The notes below the pieces were generated by a model that saw only the letters and a program-made list of their open reading frames with translations, ran no database searches and was not told the DNA's origin. A stretch of 64,000 bases of DNA from Phoronis australis (taxonomy: Eukaryota > Phoronida > Phoronidae), in NCBI GenBank assembly GCA_002633005.1, contig NMRA01000018.1, positions 1,218,554 to 1,282,553 on the forward strand, given 5' to 3'. This document shows positions 22,973 to 36,000 of the stretch, piece after piece (positions within the stretch are counted from its first letter, which is position 1; every line of letters begins with the position of its first letter). The position numbers and the translations under genes were made by a program.

Positions 22973-24968
22973 CAATATATCGAATTTCGGCTTCTGGCTT
23001 AAATATACGACGCAAGACTTTATAGAAGACTTTTATTTCTATGCATGAATTATAAAAATCACAGTGCATGATGAATGATTTCATTAGTCTTGTAAATTTC
23101 ACACTGCACAACAGTGACCCCCTATTTCTTGGGTCTAGAAGAAGGGGTTTGCACATTCTCATGTCATACTCTCTTCTAGAAAACACTTGTGACATGTTGA
23201 TAAGAAACTACAGGTAAGTTCAATAAGTACCTGATGCACTCGATAGAAATTATATTCATCCTCAGGCTTCCCATTTGCGTACAGCGTGAAGTCACGTGGG
23301 TTATCCTATACGTATCCTCAAAACCCATCTGCCATTACACAAAACAACACAAAACAACATTTGATTTAGACCACTAATCGCTATGAAGCCGGTCTCAAGT
23401 TGTTGCTTAGTCAAACTGGAGATGATTTCATGGCTTGCAGAGAAGGGACAGTTCGTTATTGTTCGAGACCAAGTTCTACAAAATTGGCTTGTCACGGCTT
23501 GTCAGTTCATGTGTCGAACGCAGTCTCTATGAATACAAGTTCTTTGCAAACTCAAAAATCGATTTCCATCTGAGTAAAGAACAAGTTGAAAATAAAATGA
23601 TTAATGGAAAGTGGTCTAACTAAAAAATTCTTTTCTTGGCCGGAACGCGCGTTTATACATGTTGTTACTAATCCCTTAGGGCATGCAAAGAAGTAACAAC
23701 AAGAAGTTTGATAAAATTAGACTTTTAACGTCGACAGGATTTCGGTGAATTATTTTTTATATTTTAGCTAGGATATCTTCAGAGCAGAGAGCATAAACCC
23801 TGCTGTAGACAGGTAAGCCTGTATTATTCGATAATCTTTCCGCAACACGAGTGAAAAAAATCCGCCTCATGACCGCTACAATACATAAACGCGAATAGAG
23901 AATCGTATCGACGTTGAAAAGTCGTAATTTTCATTTCGTTTAGTATTTAATGTTTTAAAACGTATGTAGATCCATAAAGCATATGAATAAAAAATCATTT
24001 CATTAAGTTGCTCATATTCATATTTTATTCAATTATGCAAACAAAGGATTAAGGCTGACTCTCAATCAAAGACATTCCCTGTACGAAAGTACGTAATTAC
24101 ATTTCGAAACAACGTTCTTAAATTGCTTTGCATCAAAATATTTCTTTTATGTATCTAAAGAAACATTTAACATTTAATTCGATACGTTTTTCTAGACGAG
24201 TCGTCAATTATCTGTAGCCAAGCGTCTACAAAGCAAACTGTTAACACTCAATTTTAGTCGAAGACACAATGCCGTAATGTCAAACCGTGTATTCATTGAT
24301 TGATTACTGGCCTGAAGACGAGTATTACATAGCATGTATTTCATTCGCTACACACACAGGAAAATGAGCGGTTCGTCACAAATGTCGATTTCCCGTCTCT
24401 ATTTACCAGCATTACTTGTAATGCGACGCGTCAAAAACGGATGATTACGGCGTAATAGATGATGATTTTTACCTTTCTTAAATTACAGGATTTAAATTGA
24501 ATTCACTGTTTTAATGGGAAAATGTTTCCCATTTGGTCGTGAACGTGTGTTAATGCGATCATTCAAAGGTGTGAGCTATAATGTCATATGAAAGAATTCC
24601 TGGGGTGAAAAGCTGATGGCTATGACTGTTGGATGAAAGTCTTTGCGACTTCAGACAGAACTAAAGGCACCAAGCTTGAACATTAGTTTTATTTTGATGA
24701 ATGCGTCTCGGACGCCAACCCAAGCGACTGTATCAAATGACAATAAAGGGTGACGTCATGCATTCTAGCGAATTAGCAACTTCACGCTGTTAGTCACCTA
24801 GTCGGGCATTTAATTTTGTCAACATTTTCTCACTCGGTAATTTTTCACACATTTCGTTTGCCTCGAGATAAATTCTAGGACTAAGGTGTTATGCTTTCAA
24901 AAGGAAATTGACGTGCACATAAATCGTAACCAAAATAAAGATAATTCGTCGTGGGCACGCTGAAGCTA
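22973..24968. repeat. Second copy of the ~2-kb segment (probable allele)
   Basis: Repeat of 21011-22971. It has a ~30-base insertion near 23905-23935 (GACGTTGAAAAGTCG) and a 2-base insertion near 23170 relative to the first copy. It continues past 24968 into unique DNA. Confidence 0.85.
23355..23670. mobile_element. TTAA-family fold-back element (second allele of the 21.3-kb copy)
   Basis: Near-identical to 21330-21690 and lying inside the duplicated segment, so it should not be counted as an independent insertion. Confidence 0.6.
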
Positions 24969-26792
24969 CAGGAACCCGAAACCAAGTGTTCCCTTAGGAG
25001 TTTAAAAAATAATTTCAAAACCGCTCAATAAGATTTATTAGTTGTTTACTGGTGAAATGAAAACATCATCCGATAATTTAACACCGAAACGAAAATATGA
25101 AACTTGAATAACTAATAACAACAGTACCAAAATGTTGATTCTTCGGATGTATTAGTTATTAACAACTAACAAAGTGTAAAGCATCGAGTGAATTGTAAAT
25201 ACTTATCTTTTATATCTAATTTTTGTTTCCGATAAGTGGAAAAACATAAGATGCAAGAGCTCATACGAGTATCGATTAAAGGCGATGCGTTTTAGGGTAT
25301 ACGAATGTGTGTACGTTAATCCGTCGACCTCTTTAACGTGAGATTTTTTTGTTATTTTTCTACAAAATATGGCAATTTAATATGTACTTCCGGTATATTT
25401 AGCTACATTTGTCTCATGGGATATCTGTTTGAAACGTGCACATCATTTTAATCAGGAAACAGTTGAGAAACCCCACGGACTCGGAACACATTGCTATTCA
25501 AGCCATTACACAAATGACGGAGTTATAATCTTTTTCTGATAGTGTGGACGTTAGAGTATCTTTGTACGCGTGTCATTTGGTCTGGTGTCTTGTAAAAACA
25601 CATTACCACCCAGATGGCTCATGGCGTGGTGCCGTATTGAACCGCGAACCATTTGGGTGTCTGTCTGTCCGGAGCAGATCGTTAGCGTTTAATTAGAAAC
25701 GCTACTGTCAGGCGGGCTTGTTTCATTTGGTGCTGAAGACCTGGTCGAATACTTTGTTAATTGTCTTGTGTTGCGCAAACGATCGAATTTCGACTACTGG
25801 CAGTTTGGAGCAATCTCGGAGAAAATGCGAAAGTTTACATTGTAAAGTGTTGCGTGGAAATTCAGCAACAGAAGGGTTGTAAACGATAGTTAGTCCAGGC
25901 CAACGAAATATAACACACTTTTGAATAATAGACACATTTTTCATAATATGCACATAAGATATTCGGTAAAAACAATTTTCCAGGGAGGAAAAAATGGAAT
26001 TTAAAAAATTAAGAGATATAGTTTATGTCACATACATTTTGCAGGTAGAGTGCATAATTCTGACTCGTTGTTGTGTATGTGGACATGAAATGGACAGCTT
26101 ATATCATGGATTTCCTTTCATTGGAGAAAAGATATATGGTGAAAATCAATTTCTAAAGCCAGATAGAGATAATGCAATGAAAACGTTGTGCACTCAGCAA
26201 CGATATTTTTGAAACAAGAGATCCAAAGAAAACTGTTCGAACTGATTTTGGCGTTTTATGGTGGGAGGACAAAGTTGTTCAGAAAACTGCAACTAACAAA
26301 TTCGCGGTCAGCAAATAAAGAAGTGCAAAAAATAATGACACTCTCGCGTTCTAGAGATGCCGTCAGGGTTATCGGTTACATTTCTCGACAAACATTAACT
26401 CGACAGTGTTGCGATAGGCTGGCGTAGTAATCTTATTCTCTCACATGTGTTGACAGTCGGTGAATGGGCATATCCCATTAATTGCTAGTCGATACTCCAC
26501 AACACGAGAAAGCGACCGCCTCCTTTCGCACTATTAGCCGATTATAATGGGATAAGAAAAGAGATCGTGCGCTTGAACAACATACGTTGGTCTGTTTGCC
26601 GCCGTATAGGTATCGGTAGTGCTCCAGAGCAGACGATCTGATTTTAGTCGGTGTAGTTGGAACTTTTGAAGATTCCTTGGGTACGCCGACTAACGATAGA
26701 AAATCCGGGTTACTTGGAATATATAGAATCTGCAGGGAAATTTCGGATTTTTGTCAAATTTCAATTGAATTTTGTGGTTGCTTCGTCCATAC
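24969..26792. promoter_or_regulatory. Upstream region and probable promoter/5'UTR of Tbx20
   Basis: It precedes the Tbx20 start codon. An AATATATAG TATA-like string at about 26717 lies some 75 bases before the ATG, a plausible but unproven core promoter. Short open frames at 25994-26427 have no recognisable product. No repeats were noticed in the last 700 bases. Confidence 0.35.
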
Positions 26793-27081
26793 ATGACGCA
26801 AGAACAGGTCGTTATGTCTGACGAAGACTGTCAGACCAGTGGTAATAACCACTCAGAAGACGAATGCTTTACAAACGCGATGTCGTCAAAAAATACAATG
26901 GAACGCGTCAAACTGAGTCACAAATCTGACGGAGGTTCTACGCCCTCTGGGTCGAAGAGACCACTGGCACGATTGTCTGCAAAGGCGTCGGCGTTCTCCA
27001 TTGAGGCTCTCATGGCACCAAGTCCCGCCAAGAAAATGAAGTCAGAGGGAAAAGAAGAGGCTAAATTCCCTCCTCCAATAG
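26793..27081 (+). CDS. Tbx20: Tbx20 exon 1 (N-terminus, eh1-like motif)
   Basis: The start is the first ATG of the frame ([12 protein letters not shown]); an alternative in-frame ATG lies seven codons on, at 26814. The exon encodes 96 codons rich in Ser, Lys and acidic residues, with the [10 protein letters not shown] motif near the end, and a CCAATAG|GTGAGA donor. An upstream non-coding exon cannot be excluded. Confidence 0.85.
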
Positions 27082-30000
27082 GTGAGAACTAAACTCTAAA
27101 GGAATTTTCCAACTTGAAATTAATTGTTAGAGTAAAGTACTATTCTTCACAAAAAATGGAGATTCTTTGAGTTGTTGTTTTGATGTTTAGTCTTATGCTT
27201 GTGAAAATGCAAAACGCTGTTAGACGGTTACTTTAAATACCCTGTAAATGTAATAAAATATAATGTATTTAGCTTGACATGTCAACAAATGGCACACTTT
27301 ACGAGACTGAGTAAACTGTTTATCTAACTGTTTTTTGTCTCCGTGGCCTATAATTGGTCGTGCACCTCGTTTAAGCCTCATAGTGAAAAGAACAGGACCA
27401 CAGATGCAGTCCCAAGTTGATAAGTGGCCTACAGAAATTCAAAACTTATAAACATTCCCACACTTGGAAAATGCAGTGAGAGCTCATAGCGATGGCCAAT
27501 TACGCGAAGCCATGTGTCATTTCGAAACGGAAATTTCAATGTTGAAATCGCATTGTTTTAATAATATTATATTTTTGTCGGTGGACTCCAAGTTATCACA
27601 GTTGCCCGGTGATCGAGTACACTGGTCTATCAAGCGCTTATCCTCAAAGAACCACTTTTTGCTCAATCAGTAACCACCTTTTATGGTATTTACAGAATCC
27701 TTCTACTTAACCACCTGGGTTCTCATGACTACAATTTACGTGTAGTAAAGACCATTCTTTTTATGATCCTCCGTTCGCCTTAAAAACAGCACATTGCTGC
27801 TTGCACTTTTCAATCATTGTAAAGTACTCCCAAATTTTTTTCAATGGGAACTGGTTAGATCTTGTAGACCGGAAAATCGAATGTTGCAATAAAACTAGAA
27901 AGCGGGGCTATGTTGAACATGCTTTGAAATTCGGGCCACTGTTGAGAAAATGAAGCAATCTTTTAGGGAGGTAGCAAGTTTATGGGAGGTGATAACATTT
28001 ATAGACACTATGAGTGATCTTATGCGGGTTATTCTTGTGGATACATATGTGAATTGACAAAGACGTGACCGTAAAAATGATTTTTGCAGCACAGTGTGTT
28101 AACTTATTTAGTTGTCAGAAATTTAATTTACGTTTGATGTTCTTTTTCCATTAGACTCATGCCTGCATAAGACAGCAGCTATGAAAAAATACGATTTTGT
28201 TTGTTTCTGTTTCAGATAAAGTAATAGAGCAATCGCCAATCGATATTGTTAGCGACGCAGACGACACTGACGGCGAGAGCGAGGTTCTCTCTCCTCCCTC
28301 CTTCTCCACGTGCTCGTCTCCTCATGAAAATGGAACAGAGGGAATGGAAAACACCCGATGTCGACTGGAAACTAAAGAATTATGGGACAAATTCCACGAG
28401 CTTGGAACAGAAATGATCATTACTAAATCTGGAAGGTTAGTTACAAGTAGACGTATATCACGAACGGAATAGAGTCCGTGCCCTTTCATGCATAGCTGCA
28501 GATTCTTTGTGATTGTTGTTAACGTTAGAAGGTCTGATCGCTGGGAAAATGGTATGGAAAATTAAAGTAGCTGCTATCACCCGGGAATATAGTCTCATTA
28601 TTATGATGATGTATGCGCATTAATTATATACACACTGGAAAATGAGCCGATGTAAAATAGCACGACAAAAGTAAAACAAAAGAAAACTCCAAAGCATTAT
28701 AAACAAAACCCAACTAATATATTATTCATCTTTTAAGAGCATTTTTTTAACAATGTTAATCATAAAAAGCTATGTGTTTTTCAAAATTGGTTTACGCATT
28801 TTCTGTACGTGAGATGAGTCGTCATTGTAGAATTGTAAGAAACCAGTAGACCTAATGGTTCACTGAGAAATGTGGTTGAGTTTTTTATTCGAATTGCAAC
28901 TGCAGTGCCTTTGAAAGTTCTTTACTAATTTGAAACTTGAGCAATTTCGCAAATCTGCGTGAGTACGATGCTAAGCTGTTTATAGCAACGAACAATTTCG
29001 CTTTTCATTCATTTTGGCGAAAGGTCAAAAGTCGGTGATGACCTCTTTTAAAACGCTTTTACATATAATTATGTACCTCCGTACTTGACCACGGTCTGTT
29101 TATAACCATTCTGTTTTGCCCCATTTGGCTGTACAGCGATCAAATTTTACTTAGTTTTTGCAACAATGACGCTGACGGACAGAAAGGTGACAGTAAACCC
29201 TTATGTTCCTTTAGCTCACAAAATTATTGAAAGTCTTTTCCCAACGTTTCATGCACCAGTTAACAATAATGAAAAATATTCTGGCTACTGAATTTAGGTT
29301 GGTAATATGCTAACCATTAGTCATTAAATGATATATTTCTTCGTTTCTTTTCCTGCCGATGCCAGTTTCCCTATGATCTCTTCACTTCGATGTCGCATTT
29401 TTCACAGCCTTGTGAGGATATTAGGCGCATGATTTGAGCTCTGGGCACCACAACCAGTCAGTAGTCTGCTAGAGTAGGGACACTTTGCGTGTCAACACTC
29501 GGTGCTTTCGCATTGTTTCGTTCCTGTTTTCATTTACTCATTTAATTTTCACTTGTCAAGCTTTTGTTTATTCACGCTTAATTTGTAAGCTAACGTTCCT
29601 TGATAGTTTACACTAGTCATTCGCAGCCACATGCACAGAAAACCAATCCAGTCATGTGACGCGTAATAGTAGGTGTGTAGTTGGATTTTATTTATCATTC
29701 TTTGAATTCCAAATCATTTTTTCCACTTTTTATTTTCTTACGGTTAGTATTCAGATCTTTCAGAAAATTAGGGTTGACCTGAAAACTAGAACTCTAGTGG
29801 GGAAAACAACAGTGTCAGTGCAGGTTGGAACATTATGGCGTACACCGCGAAATTAATTTTCAGTTGTTAAACTTTCTGTCAGTAAATTGTTGACGAGTGA
29901 TGCAATTTAATCCAAGCATTGACGCGGGACGTGATGACAGACGCTTAAATCGCTGGCCATTTCTGCCCACTTTCCTCAACGCGAGTTTACAATAAATCGT

Positions 30001-33000
30001 TAGCGAGAGTGAAGTGTTAACGTTTACGTTAATTCCATAAATCTCCTTAATCGAAGCGTGACACATTAGAAGCTCGTTTCCTAAAACCGGCCCTCATCAA
30101 TGTGGGAGGCAACATTGTCCGACTCATGGTTCACTTCATGGCCACATCATTCCATTAACAAAATTGATGTACTTGTTCGCTATAGGGGGCGCACGCAGTG
30201 AATGGCCGCGCAAACAATTATAAGTGAGTCAGTGAAAGTTTTAGCACCCAATCGCAACTACATGCACAAACTTAACCCTGTGCAGATAAATAGTGCAAGT
30301 GCATAAGAACGCGGGCCTGTTATATGATACAGTCCCGCTTTAAAAACTAACGAATTAAACCACTTAGATCAGTGCCATAAAACTGATCTACCTTTGAAGG
30401 GATTGTTGTACAAGGAAAGAACAGTTCGCATCCACGTCTTTAAAGAATGAAAAAGTATCAGTTTTGGCAAAAATGTCCGAAATTGGTGAGATTTTACTTT
30501 GGTCGTTTTGGCAGAGTTTTGGTTTGTAGTAGATGTATTACATTCAACGGTTTATAATGGCCGGATTTGCCGATTTTTTATTATTTTTCTTGAAGCTTTC
30601 ATCGCTGTTGTCCGAGCCAACGTAAAACGTCAAACTCACGTGTAGATGTAGTGATAATGGGCACGTGAGGCATTGCAGATGAGTTGATTGTGAAATGCGT
30701 AGGACTATTTTGGTGTATCATTTTAAGTGGCATTAAACCCGTGATTCCTGTCAAAATGCAAGTTTTGATTTAGGCCACCGTTACAGAAGTGGTCTCAAAT
30801 TGTTCCTTACTCTGATGAGAAAGGATTTCCGGGCTATGGAAAAACTGATAGTTCGCTATTTCTTCATACGAACTGTCAATTCTTCCCTAGCTCAAGGATC
30901 TCTTCTAAACTAGAAAAAACATAAGACCGATTTTATAACCGTAAGGGGCTCAAGTCAAAAATTGTTTTCTTGCAAAAAGCACGGCTTCAATGCCGCTTTG
31001 AACAGACTAGAAACATGAGTTACGGCCGAGAAGAGACCTTTGGATTTAGAGTCTGGCTGCAAGCAATAACTTCAAATTTAACTAAAAACTAAAAAAAAAA
31101 AAAAAAAAAAACAACTTGAGACCAAGTAGTCTAAATCAAAAATTGTCTTTTTGTGATTGAAGGCGGATTCATAGCCACTTTAAATTTGCTANATCATTTT
31201 AAGCGGCATTAAACCAGTGATTTCTGTCAAAAGGCAAGTTTTGATTTAGGCCACTGTTACACAAGTGGCCTCAAATTGTTCCTTACTCTGATGAGAAATG
31301 ATTTCCGGGCTATGGAAAAACTGACAGTTCGCTATTTCTTCATACGAACTGTCAATTCTTCCCTAGCTCAAGGATCTCTTCTAAACTAGAAAAAACATAA
31401 GACCGATTTTATAACCGTAAGGGGCTCAAGTCAAAAATTGTTTTCTTGCAAAAAGCACGGCTTCAATGCCGCTTTGAACAGACTAGAAACATGAGTTACG
31501 TCCGAGAAGAGACCTTTGGATTTAGAGCCTGGCTGCAAGCAATAACTTCCAATTTAACTAAAAACTAAAAAAAAAAAAAAAACAACTTGAGACCAAGNAA
31601 AAAAAAAAAAAAAAAAAACAACTTGAGACCAAGTAGTCTAAATCAAAAATTGTCTTTTTGTGATTGAAGGCGGATTCATAGCCACTTTAAATTTGCTATC
31701 AGCGCTCCTTTACGGCACAATAAACAAGTTTTGATTCAGACCATTTACCGCTATGTCATTGGTCTCATTCAGATCGCCATATGATTTCTGGGCTTGGAAA
31801 CAAGCAATTTGTTGTTACTTGAGAGTCAGCTCTACGTATCAGTTTGTGTGACGAGCATGATCCCAAGCAACAACCATGTGTAGACTCTATCCAAGCCCAG
31901 GAAGTTTTATGGCGGATTAGGTTTACTTGACAGAACGTGGGTTAATAGCCTCTGGAATTGTTTTATCGTAAATAACTCTAGACAACAAGCAAAAAAATGA
32001 AACCTTTGATGACAACGAAGCACTAAAAGGCCAGGACTAACGTTACATCATTTGCAATCATAACAGGAATGCTTTACATCACCTTTTTAAATATTCATCC
32101 GCGCGTCTGATGCTTCAAATTAGCCCAATACCGGGGATAGGGTTAACCGCATTTCTCTAAGGACCCCGTAATGACAGTAAGCCCAGATAATGCCTTGTCA
32201 GTCAATAGCATTGCAGGTCAGAAAACAATGACAAGTTTTACAATGAGAGATAGTTGAACGTCCTTGAGAAACTATGTGCATCAGAGTACGGCAAACAAGC
32301 TTGCGAGTTTTCAGAGCTTATTCCTACAGGCACGTACAGCTTTAGCTGCTGTGAGATTGACCAAACTCGGAATAGTGAGTTTTCAAAACTCTCATGTGCT
32401 GCTCCATCATGATCTAGTCTGTTTTATGATATGGCATTTCTATTTATGATATCATATGTTTTTATTTTCATTGCGTGTTGACTAAATAAACCTAAACAAT
32501 TAATCAATCATTGAGTTCGAACACTTATATACTTAGCTTTTCACATCAAATCAAAACATCGAGAGTTTATTGTTGTTAAACGAAAATACGTGAAACTGGA
32601 TCTTTTGTGACGGTGAGTTTGGACCTTTACCATTGTATCACTGTGAAAAACATGGCAAGTGGGACCTTCCGTTCCGTAGGCCACGCAAAATCAGTCTAGT
32701 GGAAAGGCGTAATGACGCCCACTGAAGTGATGACGTTGGAATATTTAATTATGGGCTAAAATTCGCTATTTCCGTTTCGTAAGCGGAGATTTCTCGCAGC
32801 AAGGGCATGGTTAATGCATTGGGTCTACAGAGCGTGTCCCAGTAATATTTTTTTCCAAAATCTTTGCTCAGTGGTTGTATCAGTCATCCATATATCGATT
32901 CTCAACATGTGTGTCATAAAATGTAACAACGTGGAACAAGTTCACCCCCCGTCAAAAAGAACAGACCGCATTAGAGTGAAGAGCAAACAATTGTTAACAG

Positions 33001-36000
33001 GTCTAAACAGTGCTTCCGTTGTCAGAAAAATTTCTGTGAATTCTAATGTCTTTCGCAATTAATCAAACAACCGTTCACCACTGCCAGGGTGGCATTGTTT
33101 ACCGGTTAGGAATAAATCAGAAATGGCTTGTTTTAACACGTGTTTGTGAGAGAGTTTTTTCAATAAAAAATCGTCCAGTCTATTAATGCCTAAACAACAG
33201 AAAACGTGTCGCTGAAAGTTTGTTTATGGTTTTGTTGAGATAAAAAGTTCGCCTGTATGTCCGAATGAGCATTGAACACGCACGAGTAGTATTTTATTGT
33301 TTCTAATGGTCTACGTTTAAATAAACGGTCTGTGATTTAGACCTTTTAAATTACCCGTAGAAAAGTTTAAATCAACACTCGTCAGTGCTAGTGAGGGAGG
33401 GGTTTGATAGTACTAACTCAAACTTCAAGGCAAATAAAAAGTCAAGAAACGAACGGGAATGTAAACAATGAACTGAAAATTCGACTTTTTTAACGCTATC
33501 TGTTTAATGAATACACAGGCGTCAGTAGCTAAAGACACTAGGGGCAAAACAAAGGGACCCCTTCTGTTGTCCATGTGGCGGTTCAGACATGATGGATTGT
33601 CTAAACCCTGGTCCACAGGTTGTTGCAGACGTTGTTGTATGTACTGCCAAACTGCAGTTGTCGCCAGCTGCTGCGTTTCCATTGCAGCTAGTCACTAACA
33701 GACATTTGGCCTGTTGTATTACACAACGGTTGCAGGAACCTACGAAAGTTGGCGCGACTGCGATTCACGCAACATTATGTAAACTAGGGCTGCATTCCGT
33801 AGACCCGAGACATAAGCGAGAATGGTTGGTGTGATCACGTGCTTCTGTTAAAATGCTTTGCGACAACTCACAAGACTTTCGTGATCTCGCTTTCCTGTCA
33901 AGAAACCTGGTCTACGGAACGCAGCCCAGGCTTAAGGCAGCTACAAACCCGCTTTCGTAACATTTGAAATATTGGTTAAGATCATTTTTCGTTATGAAAT
34001 TGATCTCAAATTGTTCCTTAGTCAAATATGAGGTGGTTTCAGGGTTACGAGAGAAGTGATAGTTCGTCATTAGTTGAGGCCAGACTCTACAAGATGGTTT
34101 GTTACTGCATGTCATTTTTTGCACTAGCTTAGTCTCTAGGAGTAACGAATTGCCAGTTCTTTGCAAACCCAACAATGACATCTCATGTGAGCAAGAAGCA
34201 AGTTATATGACCAGTTTTATAGCCGTACGTGACCTGAATCAAAAGTCCGATTTTTGGACGAAACACGCGTTTATCTGTCATTGTAAGCGAACATTCACAG
34301 CGACCGCCGGGTTTGAGTTATTTGCAATGAGCAGGCCCTATTGTACCCCTCTGTACTGTTTACGCCATATTTGACAAACACCTTAGGAACGCGTTAACAA
34401 GACAGTAACGTAACCAATTATTGTCCATTTTAACAAGCGTGCTTGTAACCCTTCGCGAAGTGCGTATTCAATCCGATCACGATAAATAGGTAATTTTCAG
34501 AGTTTCTCTTCTTAATCCGTTCGATTTGTCTCACTGAGTCCTCATTAGATACACGCGCAATGGTAGAAAGGTTGACCAAATCCCAGCCTTTATTGATAAT
34601 ATTAACATTTCGCTGTCATATGTAATTAAGAAAAGTATATGAAAATATCGAACTTCCGTATATCGAAATAATTTGAATTAGATATGCGATTTTAGTAAGT
34701 AAAAAGTCAGATTGAAAAGGTGTGTGCTGTTCGTTTTTGGCTTACAAAAGTTCCGACTGATTACGCAAATGAGTGGATCCACTTTGGCAAACTGTGGAGC
34801 GGAAGTTGCCAAACGCGTGGTAACCAGTAATTACAAAATTTGACAAAACAACCTTCTTAATACTAATGTATATAGTTCACTAATAGCGAAACTGATAAGT
34901 ATTAAAGAATTATTGCTTTCGAGAAAAGATCGTCTATTTATCTGAATAGAAAATTCACCCTAAAAGCTAATGTCTTGTGCGAACGTGATCGTTGAAGTCT
35001 GGACGTTTATCTGTTTTCCCCTTATCAACAGACGTATTTATTTTGAGTTCTTTAACTGGTAACGACTTCCTCTATGGATGAAAGTTGAAGAAATAATTAG
35101 CTAGGTCACGATAAACAGATACCTTTCCTATAGTCAGGTTTATGACTTATCACACTGTTGTCCGCGCCTTTGTCAAATTCTTTCTTCAGTCGCATAAAAA
35201 CTAACAGCCGTAGACATAACGCGATTTTTGCGACACGTGGCTGTTTTCAAAATCACAGCTGTATACCTTTCGGATTGTCAAAATACATCTCATAACAAGA
35301 ACACGTTTTATAAGATCGTCTTCGACTGGGTAGAATTTAAAAAATCTCGAAATTTGCACTGCATTGCGAACACCTTTTTGTCCTCTTCACAGTTTTCCTT
35401 TTCTAGCAGCAGAAAAAGTTCTTTCGAAAAACGAAATTCAGATCAACTTGACATCCCCATTCAAATACTTCCCACTGATAGAGTCCAACGCAGTGAATGT
35501 CGGTCAAGCCGAAAACTGAATTGTGCATCGCCGAATTTTGGTAGTTTCTGCCTTTTTATTGTATTTTTTTCTTATTTTCTACTTTTTCGAAGTTTTTGTT
35601 TCTACGAGGCGGATTTTTTTGCCCACATCAACAAATGGGGGGCTCTTTCGAGCCCTCCTTGGGTGCGCGCATGGTTAGCGCAGAGCTTATAAAATATTAC
35701 TTTGCATGGACGTCAAAAATCGCAAAGCATGTTACATGTAAGGCTTTGACTTTATGTGGTCAACAATACAGCACGACACAATACAATACAATGCAATACA
35801 ACTTTAGTTGGTTGACAACACTCTTGCTTATCTCGCCAATAGTAACAACGTTAATATCAATAATCATTACGACAATTCCAGATTCTTTAATTTCTTATAA
35901 CAGTCCGAATGCGTGCTCTATCTATTTTCCAGGCGCATGTTCCCAACGTTGCGAGTTTCATTCAGCGAGCTGGACGAAAGTTCACGCTACTTGGTACTTA

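Larger units (their letters stand above)
28436..35932 (+). other. Tbx20 intron 2 (7.5 kb, transposon-rich)
   Basis: It holds three fold-back elements (one pair allelic), a CCGTAGAC MITE abutting a further fold-back at 33.8-34.3 kb, and a dispersed repeat near its end. The stretches 28436-30716, 31961-33780 and 34300-35530 show nothing I can name; intronic enhancers would not be visible by eye. Confidence 0.6.
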
